Assembly (NCBI GenBank): GCA_021817875.1
Contig: JAKAFQ010000214.1
Span: 1 to 7,137, forward strand
Origin: Pseudomonadota bacterium
Lineage (GTDB): Bacteria > Pseudomonadota > Gammaproteobacteria > Steroidobacterales > Steroidobacteraceae
DNA length: 7,137 nucleotides
Direction: 5' to 3'
Numbering within the stretch: position 1 is the stretch's first letter; each line of letters opens with the position of its first letter. Position numbers and translations under genes: made by a program. Under the pieces are notes generated by a model. The model worked only from the letters and a program-made list of their open reading frames with translations, ran no database searches and was not told the origin of the DNA. This document shows, in pieces, positions 1 through 5,547 of this stretch.

Positions 1-139
1 CCACAGTGGCCTTCACCGCCATCAGACGACGGTATTCCCGGCTGGCGTCCTGGGTGAGGCTGCTGAAAACGGGTAGCAGCGAGATCGGTTCGACCACTGC
101 GAAAAAGACGACGAAGAACTTCAGGGGCTGGGCGAGCAT
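1..139 (-). CDS. MarC family (UPF0056) inner membrane protein, N-terminal part only
   Basis: Read on the minus strand, a frame opens with ATG at 139-137 and runs without a stop to the left edge, giving about 46 residues. It starts MLAQPLKFFVVFFAVVEPIS and continues with a proline-rich turn and a charged loop (SREYRRLMAVK). This hydrophobic start, with the VVEPISLLPVF segment, is typical of the MarC/YhgN family of six-helix inner membrane proteins. The family's function is poorly known: the old link to multiple antibiotic resistance was not upheld, and transport of small molecules is only suggested. An AGGA-type ribosome binding site lies about 8 bases before the ATG (in bases 140-150), which supports the start. 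The remaining three quarters or so of the gene lie outside the window. Family assignment rests on the N-terminus alone. The gene is divergent from the DUF6763 gene. Confidence 0.75.
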   Translation of the reverse strand, partial: MLAQPLKFFVVFFAVVEPISLLPVFSSLTQDASREYRRLMAVKATV

Positions 140-190
140 GGAAAGGATCCTGCCGGTTTCTGGAGGCTGCCCGTGGATACCGATGCGCAC

Positions 191-212
191 GCCGGTGCGA
201 TTCCGCACCGGC
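191..212. repeat. Perfect hairpin in the marC/DUF6763 divergent gap
   Basis: Arms GCCGGTGCG (191-199) and CGCACCGGC (204-212) flank the four-base loop ATTC, giving a perfect 9-bp stem. There is no T-run on either side, so it is not a normal intrinsic terminator. It lies about 52 bases before the marC start in the marC 5' leader direction, and about 195 bases before the DUF6763 start. It could be a leader structure or an operator for a dimeric regulator. The role is unknown. Confidence 0.5.
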
Positions 213-341
213 AGCCCTTGCGCAGGGTCGACGGTGTCAGCGGGCACCGAAGCTTGAAAGAGGGTGAGCGTGGGTGCACCATGAGGGTACGTCCCTTGCC
301 CGGCGGAAGGAGAATACCAGCTCTGCGGTCCGGCGGGCGTG

Positions 342-367
342 TCACGCGTAACCGCACGCACGCGTGA
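342..367. repeat. Inverted repeat TCACGCGT / ACGCGTGA
   Basis: The arms TCACGCGT (342-349) and ACGCGTGA (360-367) are perfect reverse complements separated by ten bases. The second arm ends 40 bases before the DUF6763 start codon. The spacing places the arm centres 18 bases apart, close to two helical turns, which would suit a dimeric DNA-binding protein. It could equally form a hairpin in the 5' leader. No known operator was recognised. Confidence 0.45.
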
Positions 368-407
368 TCCGAAGCGTCGGGGGACTGCGCTGCGGCGAGG
401 ACTGACC

Positions 408-722
408 ATGGTGGCTCCACGACCGAGAATCGGTGACTGGTACCGCTCGAATGGCGGTGAGCTTTTCGAAGTGGTCGCGGTCGATGACGACGACGGCACC
501 ATCGATATCCAGTACTTCGACGGTACCGTCGAGGAGATGGACCTCGAGGACTGGGACGCGCAGTGGGAGGATGGCCTCATCGAGGCGGCCGAGCCTCCGG
601 AGGACTGGAGCGGTTCGGTGGACGTGGAAGCCGGCGACGACGATGCCCCCGGCGAGTCGCGCGGAGATGACTCAACGCTGCGGGCCAGCTCTCTCGACGG
701 GCTTGATCTGTTCGAATCCTGA
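408..722 (+). CDS. DUF6763 family small acidic protein
   Basis: This gene encodes a 104-residue protein of unknown function. The N-terminal part (residues 6-58) is the recognisable core: PRIGDWYR, then LFEVVAVDDDDGTIDIQYFDGTVEE, then DLEDWD. EPPEDWSGS follows at residues 62-70. These blocks match small gammaproteobacterial proteins grouped as DUF6763. The pattern of short beta strands (EVVAVD, TIDIQYF, VEEMDL) looks like a small beta-barrel fold, but that is inference. The protein is strongly acidic throughout. There is no signal peptide or membrane segment, so it is probably cytoplasmic. The tail after residue 75 is likely disordered. The ATG at 408 is chosen because family similarity begins there and a GCGAGG motif lies 7 bases upstream. 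An in-frame GTG at 339 would add 23 arginine-rich residues unlike the family. The gene stands alone, between divergent marC and convergent ampG. Confidence 0.85.
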   Translation: MVAPRPRIGDWYRSNGGELFEVVAVDDDDGTIDIQYFDGTVEEMDLEDWDAQWEDGLIEAAEPPEDWSGSVDVEAGDDDAPGESRGDDSTLRASSLDGLDLFES

Positions 723-850
723 TTCCCGCTCATCCGGTCCTCTCGCGGTTGCACGGGTCGGATCGATATGTGGCTCGCCAGCGCATCCTGAGACCCTGCG
801 GCGGCGTGTCCGGTCGCTGCGGGCGAGGAAGCACCCGCGTCGTCCCGTGC

Positions 851-875
851 GGCGCGATTCCGATCGCGGTGCGCC
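851..875. terminator. Possible bidirectional hairpin between convergent genes
   Basis: The 175-base gap between the convergent DUF6763 and ampG-like genes contains nested inverted repeats. GGCGC (851-855) pairs with GCGCC (871-875). Alternatively CGCGAT (853-858) pairs with ATCGCG (863-868) around a TCCG loop. No T-run follows on either strand, so this is at most a weak or Rho-assisted transcription stop. The rest of the gap (723-850) shows nothing that looks like a gene. Confidence 0.3.
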
Positions 876-897
876 CCGTGGCCGGCCGCGCGACCCT

Positions 898-2322
898 TCA
901 GCCGGCTCCAGCGTCGATGCGCTCGGCTTCCGTCCGGTAGACCTGTGGCATGGAGCCGTTCCCGCGGGGCAGCCTGCGCCACAGCCACGCCAGCAGCAGC
1001 AACCCCGGGATGCTGAGACTCGCCGTGTAGAGGAAGAAGTGCGGATACCCGATCCGCTCGACCACGAATCCGGAGGTGCCCTCCAGGAGCTTGCCCGGCA
1101 GCGCGTAGAACGAGGAAAACAGCGCGTACTGTGTGGCGGTGTACTTAGGGCTGGTGAGGCTGGAGAGAAACGCGATCAGCGACACGCCCTGGACGGAAAG
1201 CGCCAGGTTGTCGAGTCCATTGACCGCACCGAGCCCGAGCAGTGTCGCGGTGTGAGTGGTAGCGAGCAGTGAATAGCTCAGGTTGGAGGATATCGCGAGC
1301 ACCATGCCCGCGGCGAGCGAGCGGGCGAGCCCGAGCCGTGCCACCATCACTCCGCCGAGAAACACCCCGACGATCGACAGGGAAAAGCCGTAGACCTTCA
1401 CCACCAGGGCGATCTGGTCCAGACTGTAATGGTGGTCGATGTAAAACGGGTTGGCCATCGAGCCCATGGTGAACTCGGTGAGCTGGTACAGCCCGATGAA
1501 CGCGAGGCAGGCGACCGCGAAGCGCCCACCATACCGGCTGAAGAAATCGGTCAACGGACAGAGCACCGCGCCGATGAACCATTCTCCGGCTTTCTGCAGC
1601 GACCCCGGCCAGTGAGCGCGGCCCTCGAGCCACTCGACGGCGCGTGCTTCGCGCTCCTCCTGGTCACGGGTGGCGACCTGCGGTTCTCTGACCAGGAGGG
1701 TGGTGAGAATGCCGATGGCCATCAGCATCGCCATGGCGCTGTAGCTGGTGCGCCAGCCGAAGCCTGAGGCGACGGTGAGGGCGCCGGCGCTGGCGGCGAT
1801 CATCGCCACGCGATAACCGACCGAATAGGTCGCTGCCATCGCGCCCTGCACTTCCGTCGGGGCCGATTCGATGCGCCAGGCGTCCATGGCGATGTCCTGA
1901 GTGGCCGAGCAGAACGCGACGAACAGCGCCGCGAGCGCGATCGAGCCGACTCCGGAGGCCGGTTCGGTCGCGGCGAGCCGGATGAGTCCGCACGCGACAC
2001 CGATCTGCGCGAGCAGCATCCAGGAGCGCCGCCGGCCCAGCAACCGGTGCAGGATGGGCAGCCGCACCCGATCGACCACCGGCGACCAGACGAACTTGAA
2101 CGAGTAGGCAAAGCCCACCCAGGCGAGCATGCCGATGGTCGACCGCTCGATGCCGGCCTGGCGCAGCCAGACCGACAGAGTCGAGAACACCAGCAGGAAA
2201 GGCAGTCCGCTCGAGAAGCCGAGGAACAGCATCGAGACCACGTTCCTCTGGCGGTAGACAGCGAGCGTCTTGCGCCAGTTCGTGAGCCCGCCGGCGTCCC
2301 GGGGGCGCGGGCCTCGGCTCAC
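898..2322 (-). CDS. AmpG-like MFS permease
   Basis: This gene encodes a 12-helix major facilitator permease of the AmpG family. In enterobacteria AmpG brings anhydromuropeptides from the periplasm back to the cytoplasm for cell wall recycling and beta-lactamase induction. Counting from the GTG start, the protein has about 474 residues. Helix 1 carries LGFSSGLPFLLVFSTLSVWL at about 34-53. KFVWSPVVDR at about 76-85 is the family's loop 2-3 motif, followed by GRRRSW. SATQDIAMDAWRIES at about 139-153 is the strongest AmpG signature. A long polar loop near 214-245 separates the two halves, and the second half ends with ATQYALFSS and a last helix near 435-447. It lacks the two extra C-terminal helices of E. 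coli AmpG. An upstream in-frame ATG at 2403 would overlap the pyrE start codon and add 27 residues unlike the family. GTG at 2322, with AGGA 10 bases before it, fits better but is not certain. The real substrate may differ. Confidence 0.8.
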   Translation of the reverse strand: MSRGPRPRDAGGLTNWRKTLAVYRQRNVVSMLFLGFSSGLPFLLVFSTLSVWLRQAGIERSTIGMLAWVGFAYSFKFVWSPVVDRVRLPILHRLLGRRRSWMLLAQIGVACGLIRLAATEPASGVGSIALAALFVAFCSATQDIAMDAWRIESAPTEVQGAMAATYSVGYRVAMIAASAGALTVASGFGWRTSYSAMAMLMAIGILTTLLVREPQVATRDQEEREARAVEWLEGRAHWPGSLQKAGEWFIGAVLCPLTDFFSRYGGRFAVACLAFIGLYQLTEFTMGSMANPFYIDHHYSLDQIALVVKVYGFSLSIVGVFLGGVMVARLGLARSLAAGMVLAISSNLSYSLLATTHTATLLGLGAVNGLDNLALSVQGVSLIAFLSSLTSPKYTATQYALFSSFYALPGKLLEGTSGFVVERIGYPHFFLYTASLSIPGLLLLAWLWRRLPRGNGSMPQVYRTEAERIDAGAG

Positions 2323-2364
2323 GAGCCGGGTGTCCTGCGGCCTGCCGAGCAATCGCGGCAGAGG

Positions 2365-2395
2365 TTGACGGGGTGGCTGTGCATCGGACAATGAT
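2365..2395 (+). promoter_or_regulatory. Putative pyrE promoter placed against the start codon
   Basis: TTGACG (2365-2370, five of six to the -35 consensus) is followed after 19 bases by AATGAT (2390-2395, four of six to -10). A shifted -10, GATAGT at 2393-2398, is less well spaced. Transcription would begin around 2402, which is the A of the pyrE ATG. The 19-base spacer is longer than ideal. This is prediction from sequence only. Confidence 0.35.
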
Positions 2396-2396
2396 A
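2391..2396 (-). promoter_or_regulatory. Possible -10 element for the ampG-like gene
   Basis: On the minus strand this reads TATCAT, five of six to the -10 consensus, and overlaps the putative pyrE -10 on the other strand. A start near 2384 would give a leader of about 60 bases to the GTG at 2322. No good -35 hexamer is visible upstream within the pyrE coding region, so support is weak. Confidence 0.25.
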
Positions 2397-2401
2397 GTGC
2401 C

Positions 2402-3055
2402 ATGCGTGACTATCAGCTCGGCTTCATCGAATTGGCGCTGTCGCGCCAGGCATTGCGCTTCGGCCGGTTCACCCTCAAGTCCGGCCGGGAGAGCCCGTAT
2501 TTTTTCAATGCCGGCCTGTTCAGTGATGGCGAGGCCATTGCCGTCCTGGGCCGGTGCTACGCCGCCGCCATCGTCCGCTGCGGCATCGGCTTCGACATGC
2601 TGTTCGGGCCGGCGTACAAAGGCATTCCGCTCGTGGCGGCAACGGCCGGTGCCCTTTTCGAACATCACGGCCGCAGTGTCCCCTATGCATTCAACCGCAA
2701 AGAGGCCAAGGCGCATGGCGAGGGCGGCACGCTGATCGGCGCGGCCCTTGCCGGGCGGGTGCTGGTGATCGACGATGTCGTCACGGCCGGCACCGCCGTG
2801 CGCGAGTCGCTGTCCCTGATCCGGGCGGCCGGGGCCCGGCCGGTGGGCTGTGTCTTCGCCCTCGACCGGCAGGAGAGGGGCCAGGGCGCTCTCAGCGCCA
2901 CGCAGGAGATCGAGCGGGAGCAGGGTGTGAAGACCGTGAGCGTGCTCACCCTGGCCGAGCTCATCGAGGCGCTCTCGCGCCCCGGCGGGCCGGCGGTTTC
3001 CGCCGAGCAGCTTGCGGCATTGCGGGCCTATCGGGAACGCTATGGGGTGAGCTGA
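2402..3055 (+). CDS. pyrE: Orotate phosphoribosyltransferase
   Basis: PyrE joins orotate to 5-phosphoribosyl-1-pyrophosphate (PRPP) to make orotidine monophosphate, the fifth step of UMP synthesis in the cytoplasm. The 217-residue product aligns with E. coli PyrE (213 residues) from end to end. It opens [20 protein letters not shown] and has [17 protein letters not shown] at 24-40 and the FGPAYKGIP block at 68-76. The flexible catalytic loop [13 protein letters not shown] at 97-109 carries the conserved lysine (K103). The PRPP-binding signature [13 protein letters not shown] is at 120-132, and LDRQERG lies nearer the C-terminus. The protein ends AYRERYGVS. The ATG at 2402 is fixed by this similarity, yet no Shine-Dalgarno sequence precedes it. 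The active enzyme is a dimer in this family. The gene is divergent from the ampG-like gene, with about 80 bases between their likely starts. All key residues that I can check are present. Confidence 0.97.
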   Translation: MRDYQLGFIELALSRQALRFGRFTLKSGRESPYFFNAGLFSDGEAIAVLGRCYAAAIVRCGIGFDMLFGPAYKGIPLVAATAGALFEHHGRSVPYAFNRKEAKAHGEGGTLIGAALAGRVLVIDDVVTAGTAVRESLSLIRAAGARPVGCVFALDRQERGQGALSATQEIEREQGVKTVSVLTLAELIEALSRPGGPAVSAEQLAALRAYRERYGVS

Positions 3056-3057
3056 CT

Positions 3058-3079
3058 CCGCGGCGGTGCGCCGACGGTT
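3058..3079 (+). terminator. Weak hairpin just after pyrE
   Basis: CCGCGGCG (3058-3065) can pair with CGCCG (3069-3073) and CGG (3075-3077), with A3074 bulged and GTG as loop. It starts three bases after the pyrE stop. Only a poor pyrimidine stretch (TTCCTCTC) follows instead of a T-run, so termination here would be partial at best. Confidence 0.3.
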
Positions 3080-3260
3080 CCTCTCGCGGCGAGGCCTGCG
3101 GCCCGTCTGTCCTGATGGCCGACCGGAGCCGGCGCGGCGTAATATGTCACGATGGCTGACATCGAATGCTCGCCGGTGGCGTGCGATTCAGCGCGCGGCA
3201 GGCGCTGCGCGTGTGGTGTCGCGCGGGGCCATGAAACGGATGCGCCATGGAGTTGCTCGC

Positions 3261-3767
3261 ATGACGAATGTGTTGATGCATGATTCGAGGCGCCTGGTAC
3301 TTCCCCTGGAGACCATGGTCGATGTCCTCATCGATTTCGATCAGGCACACAAACGCTGGCCGGCGAATGCAACACTGGAAGCCGCCCGGGTCGACGAATC
3401 GAACGGCGTCGTGCTCTCGGTGAAGCAGGCCGGGCAGGATGTCCCGATCGATCGGACCTATTCGCTGGCGATCGTCGCCGCGGCCATCATCCACTACTGC
3501 GCCAAGATGCGCGTGCCGATCCCCCGCAACGCCGCCAAGAGCGTCACGGTCACCCCGGGCGGTGTCGCCATGATCCTGGAAGGCACGCTGTTCCTGCAGC
3601 GGCAGCACCAGGAGTTGCCGGCCGGCTTTGCCGCGACCCCGCAGGCCGCGCGGACCGGCTCGAGTCCGCAGCCAGCCGATGCCGCTCGGGGCGCGCAACC
3701 GGATGTCGATGCCGGCGCACCCGCCGCGGCCGCGAACGGTCCGGAAACCGGACCGCGTACCGCTTGA
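3261..3767 (+). CDS. Conserved-looking hypothetical protein, 168 residues
   Basis: I do not recognise a named family. Residues 1-120 look like a folded domain. A stretch VLPLETMVDVLIDFDQAHKR (13-32) is followed by ATLEAARVDESNGVVLSVKQ and then a moderately hydrophobic helix SLAIVAAAIIHYCAKM at 68-83. Next come VPIPRNAAKSVTVTPGGVAMILEG and FLQRQHQ. The helix contains a cysteine and a tyrosine but is probably too short and polar-flanked for a sure membrane span. Residues 121-168 are alanine, proline and glycine rich and probably disordered. ATG 3261 is chosen because GGAG lies 8 bases upstream. An in-frame ATG at 3231 and a GTG at 3066 lack good ribosome binding sites, and both would add arginine-rich sequence. 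The gap after pyrE is 205 bases, so separate transcription is possible. The gene is convergent with batD, 16 bases apart. No function is proposed. Confidence 0.75.
   Translation: MTNVLMHDSRRLVLPLETMVDVLIDFDQAHKRWPANATLEAARVDESNGVVLSVKQAGQDVPIDRTYSLAIVAAAIIHYCAKMRVPIPRNAAKSVTVTPGGVAMILEGTLFLQRQHQELPAGFAATPQAARTGSSPQPADAARGAQPDVDAGAPAAAANGPETGPRTA
3737..3755. terminator. Perfect GC hairpin at the 3' end of the hypothetical gene
   Basis: Arms CGGTCCGG (3737-3744) and CCGGACCG (3748-3755) around the loop AAA make a perfect 8-bp stem. It sits inside the last codons of the plus-strand gene, about 10 bases before the stop. It lies just past the batD stop on the other strand. No T-run is present. 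It is best placed to stop or stabilise minus-strand transcripts leaving the Bat operon, but this is inference. Confidence 0.4.
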
Positions 3768-3783
3768 GACGAGGGGGCGGGTC

Positions 3784-5547
3784 TCACGGATACAGCGGCG
3801 CCAGCCCGGGGCGGTTGCGCAACCTGCCGGTCGGCTGGGACGGCAACTCCGTCAGGGCCAGCGAGAGCGGTTGCCCGCGCCAGTCGCTTCCGCCATAACA
3901 CGCCCGGTCCAGCTCGCGCAGCAGATTCGCCGTGGTCGGATCGCCCAGCGCGGCGGCGAGCGCGTTGAGACCGGTCGGTGCCGAGCCCCATGCGGCTTCC
4001 GCCCACGCCAACAGATGGCGGCGCGCGGCAAGGGCGTCGTCGCTGGCGCAGGCGCTGCGGAACGCCGCGCGGGCTTTCGACGCATCGGGAGGGGAAGGGT
4101 CCCGGACGGATGCCGCGCGCGGGCGTGGCTCATGCGTCCGGCGGCTGCCCCGGCTCCACCGCCAGGCGCCGAGGGTCGCCAGCCACAATGCCGCAAACCC
4201 GCCGCTGACCCATTGCCACGGGAACGGCGCGCCAGCCGTGTGAGCCCTTGCGGCGGAGCGCACCGCGGCAGGCGCAGGCGGCGGGGAATGCCGCACAATC
4301 GTCTGGGGCATCTGTGCTGCCGGCGCGGGGGGCGTGGCGGCAGTGATCCCGGCCGCTGCGGGCAGGATGGTGAGTGTGCGCGCAGGCAGGATCGCCGAAC
4401 GCGGCTGGTTGTCCAGGGTATCCCACCAGCGCACCTTCAGTCCCGCGAGGCTGTAGCGTCCGGGCCGGTCCGCGATGAGCGCGAGGGTCTGGTCGCGACT
4501 GCCGACGATCATGTTGCCCTGGACGGTGTTGTCGAGCCTGGCTTGGTCCGGATATACCTTCAGGCCGTGGGGCAGATGCAACAGCGTGGTGAGAGCCGGG
4601 AGCTGGGCGGCCGTGAGTCCGACTGCCTGTAAATCGAGCGCGACGGTGACCGGTTCGCCGGCCCGCGCCCGTCTGCCGCCCTGCCATGCGGCGGTCAGCG
4701 TGAGGTTTTCCGCCGGCAGCCAGTAGCTGCCCGCTGCGCCGGCCGGCCGCGGTCTCACCGCCAGGGTGATGGGGTCGCCGGATACCCGGATGGGCCGGGT
4801 ACTTTGCACCAGGCCGCCAAAGAAGTTTCCGAAGGGGCTCCACGAGGAGGAATTCCGGGCGGGCACCTCGGCCTCGAGCCGCGGACCCGGCAGCGTCAGC
4901 GTGCCGCGCCGCAGCGGGAACAGCAGGTAACGGCGCGTGATGACCTGGTAGGTCCGACCATCACGCACGGTGCTGCCGTAGGTGTCCGCGCCGATTTTTT
5001 TCACGAGTGCCGCGCTGTTTCCGGAGAACGCGAGAGTGCCGTGATACAGCTGTTCAGAGGCGTAGATCCGCACAGCCACCTGCACAGCGGCCTGCACGTA
5101 TGGATGTGTCGGTGTGACGCTCGTCTCGATGAAAATTCTGCCGGCGGGAGTCGACGCCGCTGCAGGGGCGCCGGACGGCGCGCCCGGTCCCAGCACCGTC
5201 AGTGACAGCGGTGAGCTGCGCTCGCCGTCCCAGGAAAGGGAGGGTATGGTCAATTGCCCGCTGCGTTTCGGCGAGAGCGTCAGCGCCACTTCGGTGCTCT
5301 CGGCCGATCCGCCGGTGCCGATCTGAACGCTGGTACTGGTGCTGCTGCCGAGGATCGTGAAATTCCGCTGCAGCGGTCTCAGGTCGGGCTCGCTGCTGGT
5401 GATGCCGTCGTATTTCAGAGTCAGCTGGACGGTATCGCCCGCGCCGATCCGCGTGCGGTCGATCGAGGCGCTGATCGCGGCCTGTACGGGGACTATCGCA
5501 GCGGACAGCCACAGCATGAGCAGCCCGCTCAGCCAACGAGTCCTCAC
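3784..5547 (-). CDS. batD: BatD-like protein (Bat aerotolerance cluster)
   Basis: This gene encodes a large exported protein of 587 residues with the usual BatD layout. A signal peptide comes first (RTRWLSGLLMLWLSAAIVPVQA, cleavage near residue 23). A long periplasmic beta-rich region follows, starting AISASIDRTRIGAGDTVQLT and containing repeated immunoglobulin-like strands. Then come a proline/alanine linker (about 400-440), one membrane helix at about 444-462 (QWVSGGFAALWLATLGAW) and a cytoplasmic helical tail. The tail carries LNALAAALGDP, NLLRELDRACYGGSDWRGQPL and a C-terminal LAPLYP. The tail motif around LDRACYGG recurs in gammaproteobacterial BatD proteins. Bat proteins were first linked to oxygen tolerance in Bacteroides; their biochemical role is not settled, and in other bacteria a cell-envelope role is suggested. 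The start is GTG at 5547, overlapping the upstream TGA as GTGA, with GGAG 7 bases before it. The frame stays open further upstream, but that stretch is coding sequence of the TPR gene. This is the last gene of the operon. Confidence 0.88.
   Translation of the reverse strand: MRTRWLSGLLMLWLSAAIVPVQAAISASIDRTRIGAGDTVQLTLKYDGITSSEPDLRPLQRNFTILGSSTSTSVQIGTGGSAESTEVALTLSPKRSGQLTIPSLSWDGERSSPLSLTVLGPGAPSGAPAAASTPAGRIFIETSVTPTHPYVQAAVQVAVRIYASEQLYHGTLAFSGNSAALVKKIGADTYGSTVRDGRTYQVITRRYLLFPLRRGTLTLPGPRLEAEVPARNSSSWSPFGNFFGGLVQSTRPIRVSGDPITLAVRPRPAGAAGSYWLPAENLTLTAAWQGGRRARAGEPVTVALDLQAVGLTAAQLPALTTLLHLPHGLKVYPDQARLDNTVQGNMIVGSRDQTLALIADRPGRYSLAGLKVRWWDTLDNQPRSAILPARTLTILPAAAGITAATPPAPAAQMPQTIVRHSPPPAPAAVRSAARAHTAGAPFPWQWVSGGFAALWLATLGAWRWSRGSRRTHEPRPRAASVRDPSPPDASKARAAFRSACASDDALAARRHLLAWAEAAWGSAPTGLNALAAALGDPTTANLLRELDRACYGGSDWRGQPLSLALTELPSQPTGRLRNRPGLAPLYP

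Noticed and set aside
140..280. Possible cobalamin-type riboswitch, since the hairpin region around 191-215 reads GGTGCGATTCCGCACCGGCA
   Set aside because: The similarity is limited to the GGTG...TCCG hairpin. I could not find the conserved B12-box and the other core elements, and neither flanking gene is a typical cobalamin-controlled gene.
121..420. 99-codon minus-strand frame covering the marC/DUF6763 gap
   Set aside because: It is out of frame with the MarC start, overlaps both genes at its ends, and shows no recognisable pattern.
749..940. Small 63-codon plus-strand frame between the DUF6763 and ampG-like genes
   Set aside because: It has no ribosome site and a Cys/Arg/Gly-rich product, and it runs into the 3' end of the ampG-like gene. 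Nothing suggests a real small protein.
433..1272. Long plus-strand open frame of 279 codons overlapping the DUF6763 gene and the ampG-like gene
   Set aside because: The translation is rich in Arg, Ser and Pro with no domain pattern. It lies out of frame with one well-supported gene and antisense to another, as expected for GC-rich shadows.
1664..2716. 350-codon minus-strand open frame across the ampG-like gene and the start of pyrE
   Set aside because: It runs out of frame through the ampG-like gene and antisense to pyrE, both strongly supported by protein similarity. The product is a His/Arg/Ala-rich shadow.
3066..3260. N-terminal extension of the hypothetical gene from the GTG at 3066
   Set aside because: The added 65 residues are Arg-rich and pattern-less, and there is no ribosome site. 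GGAG before ATG 3261 gives a much better start.
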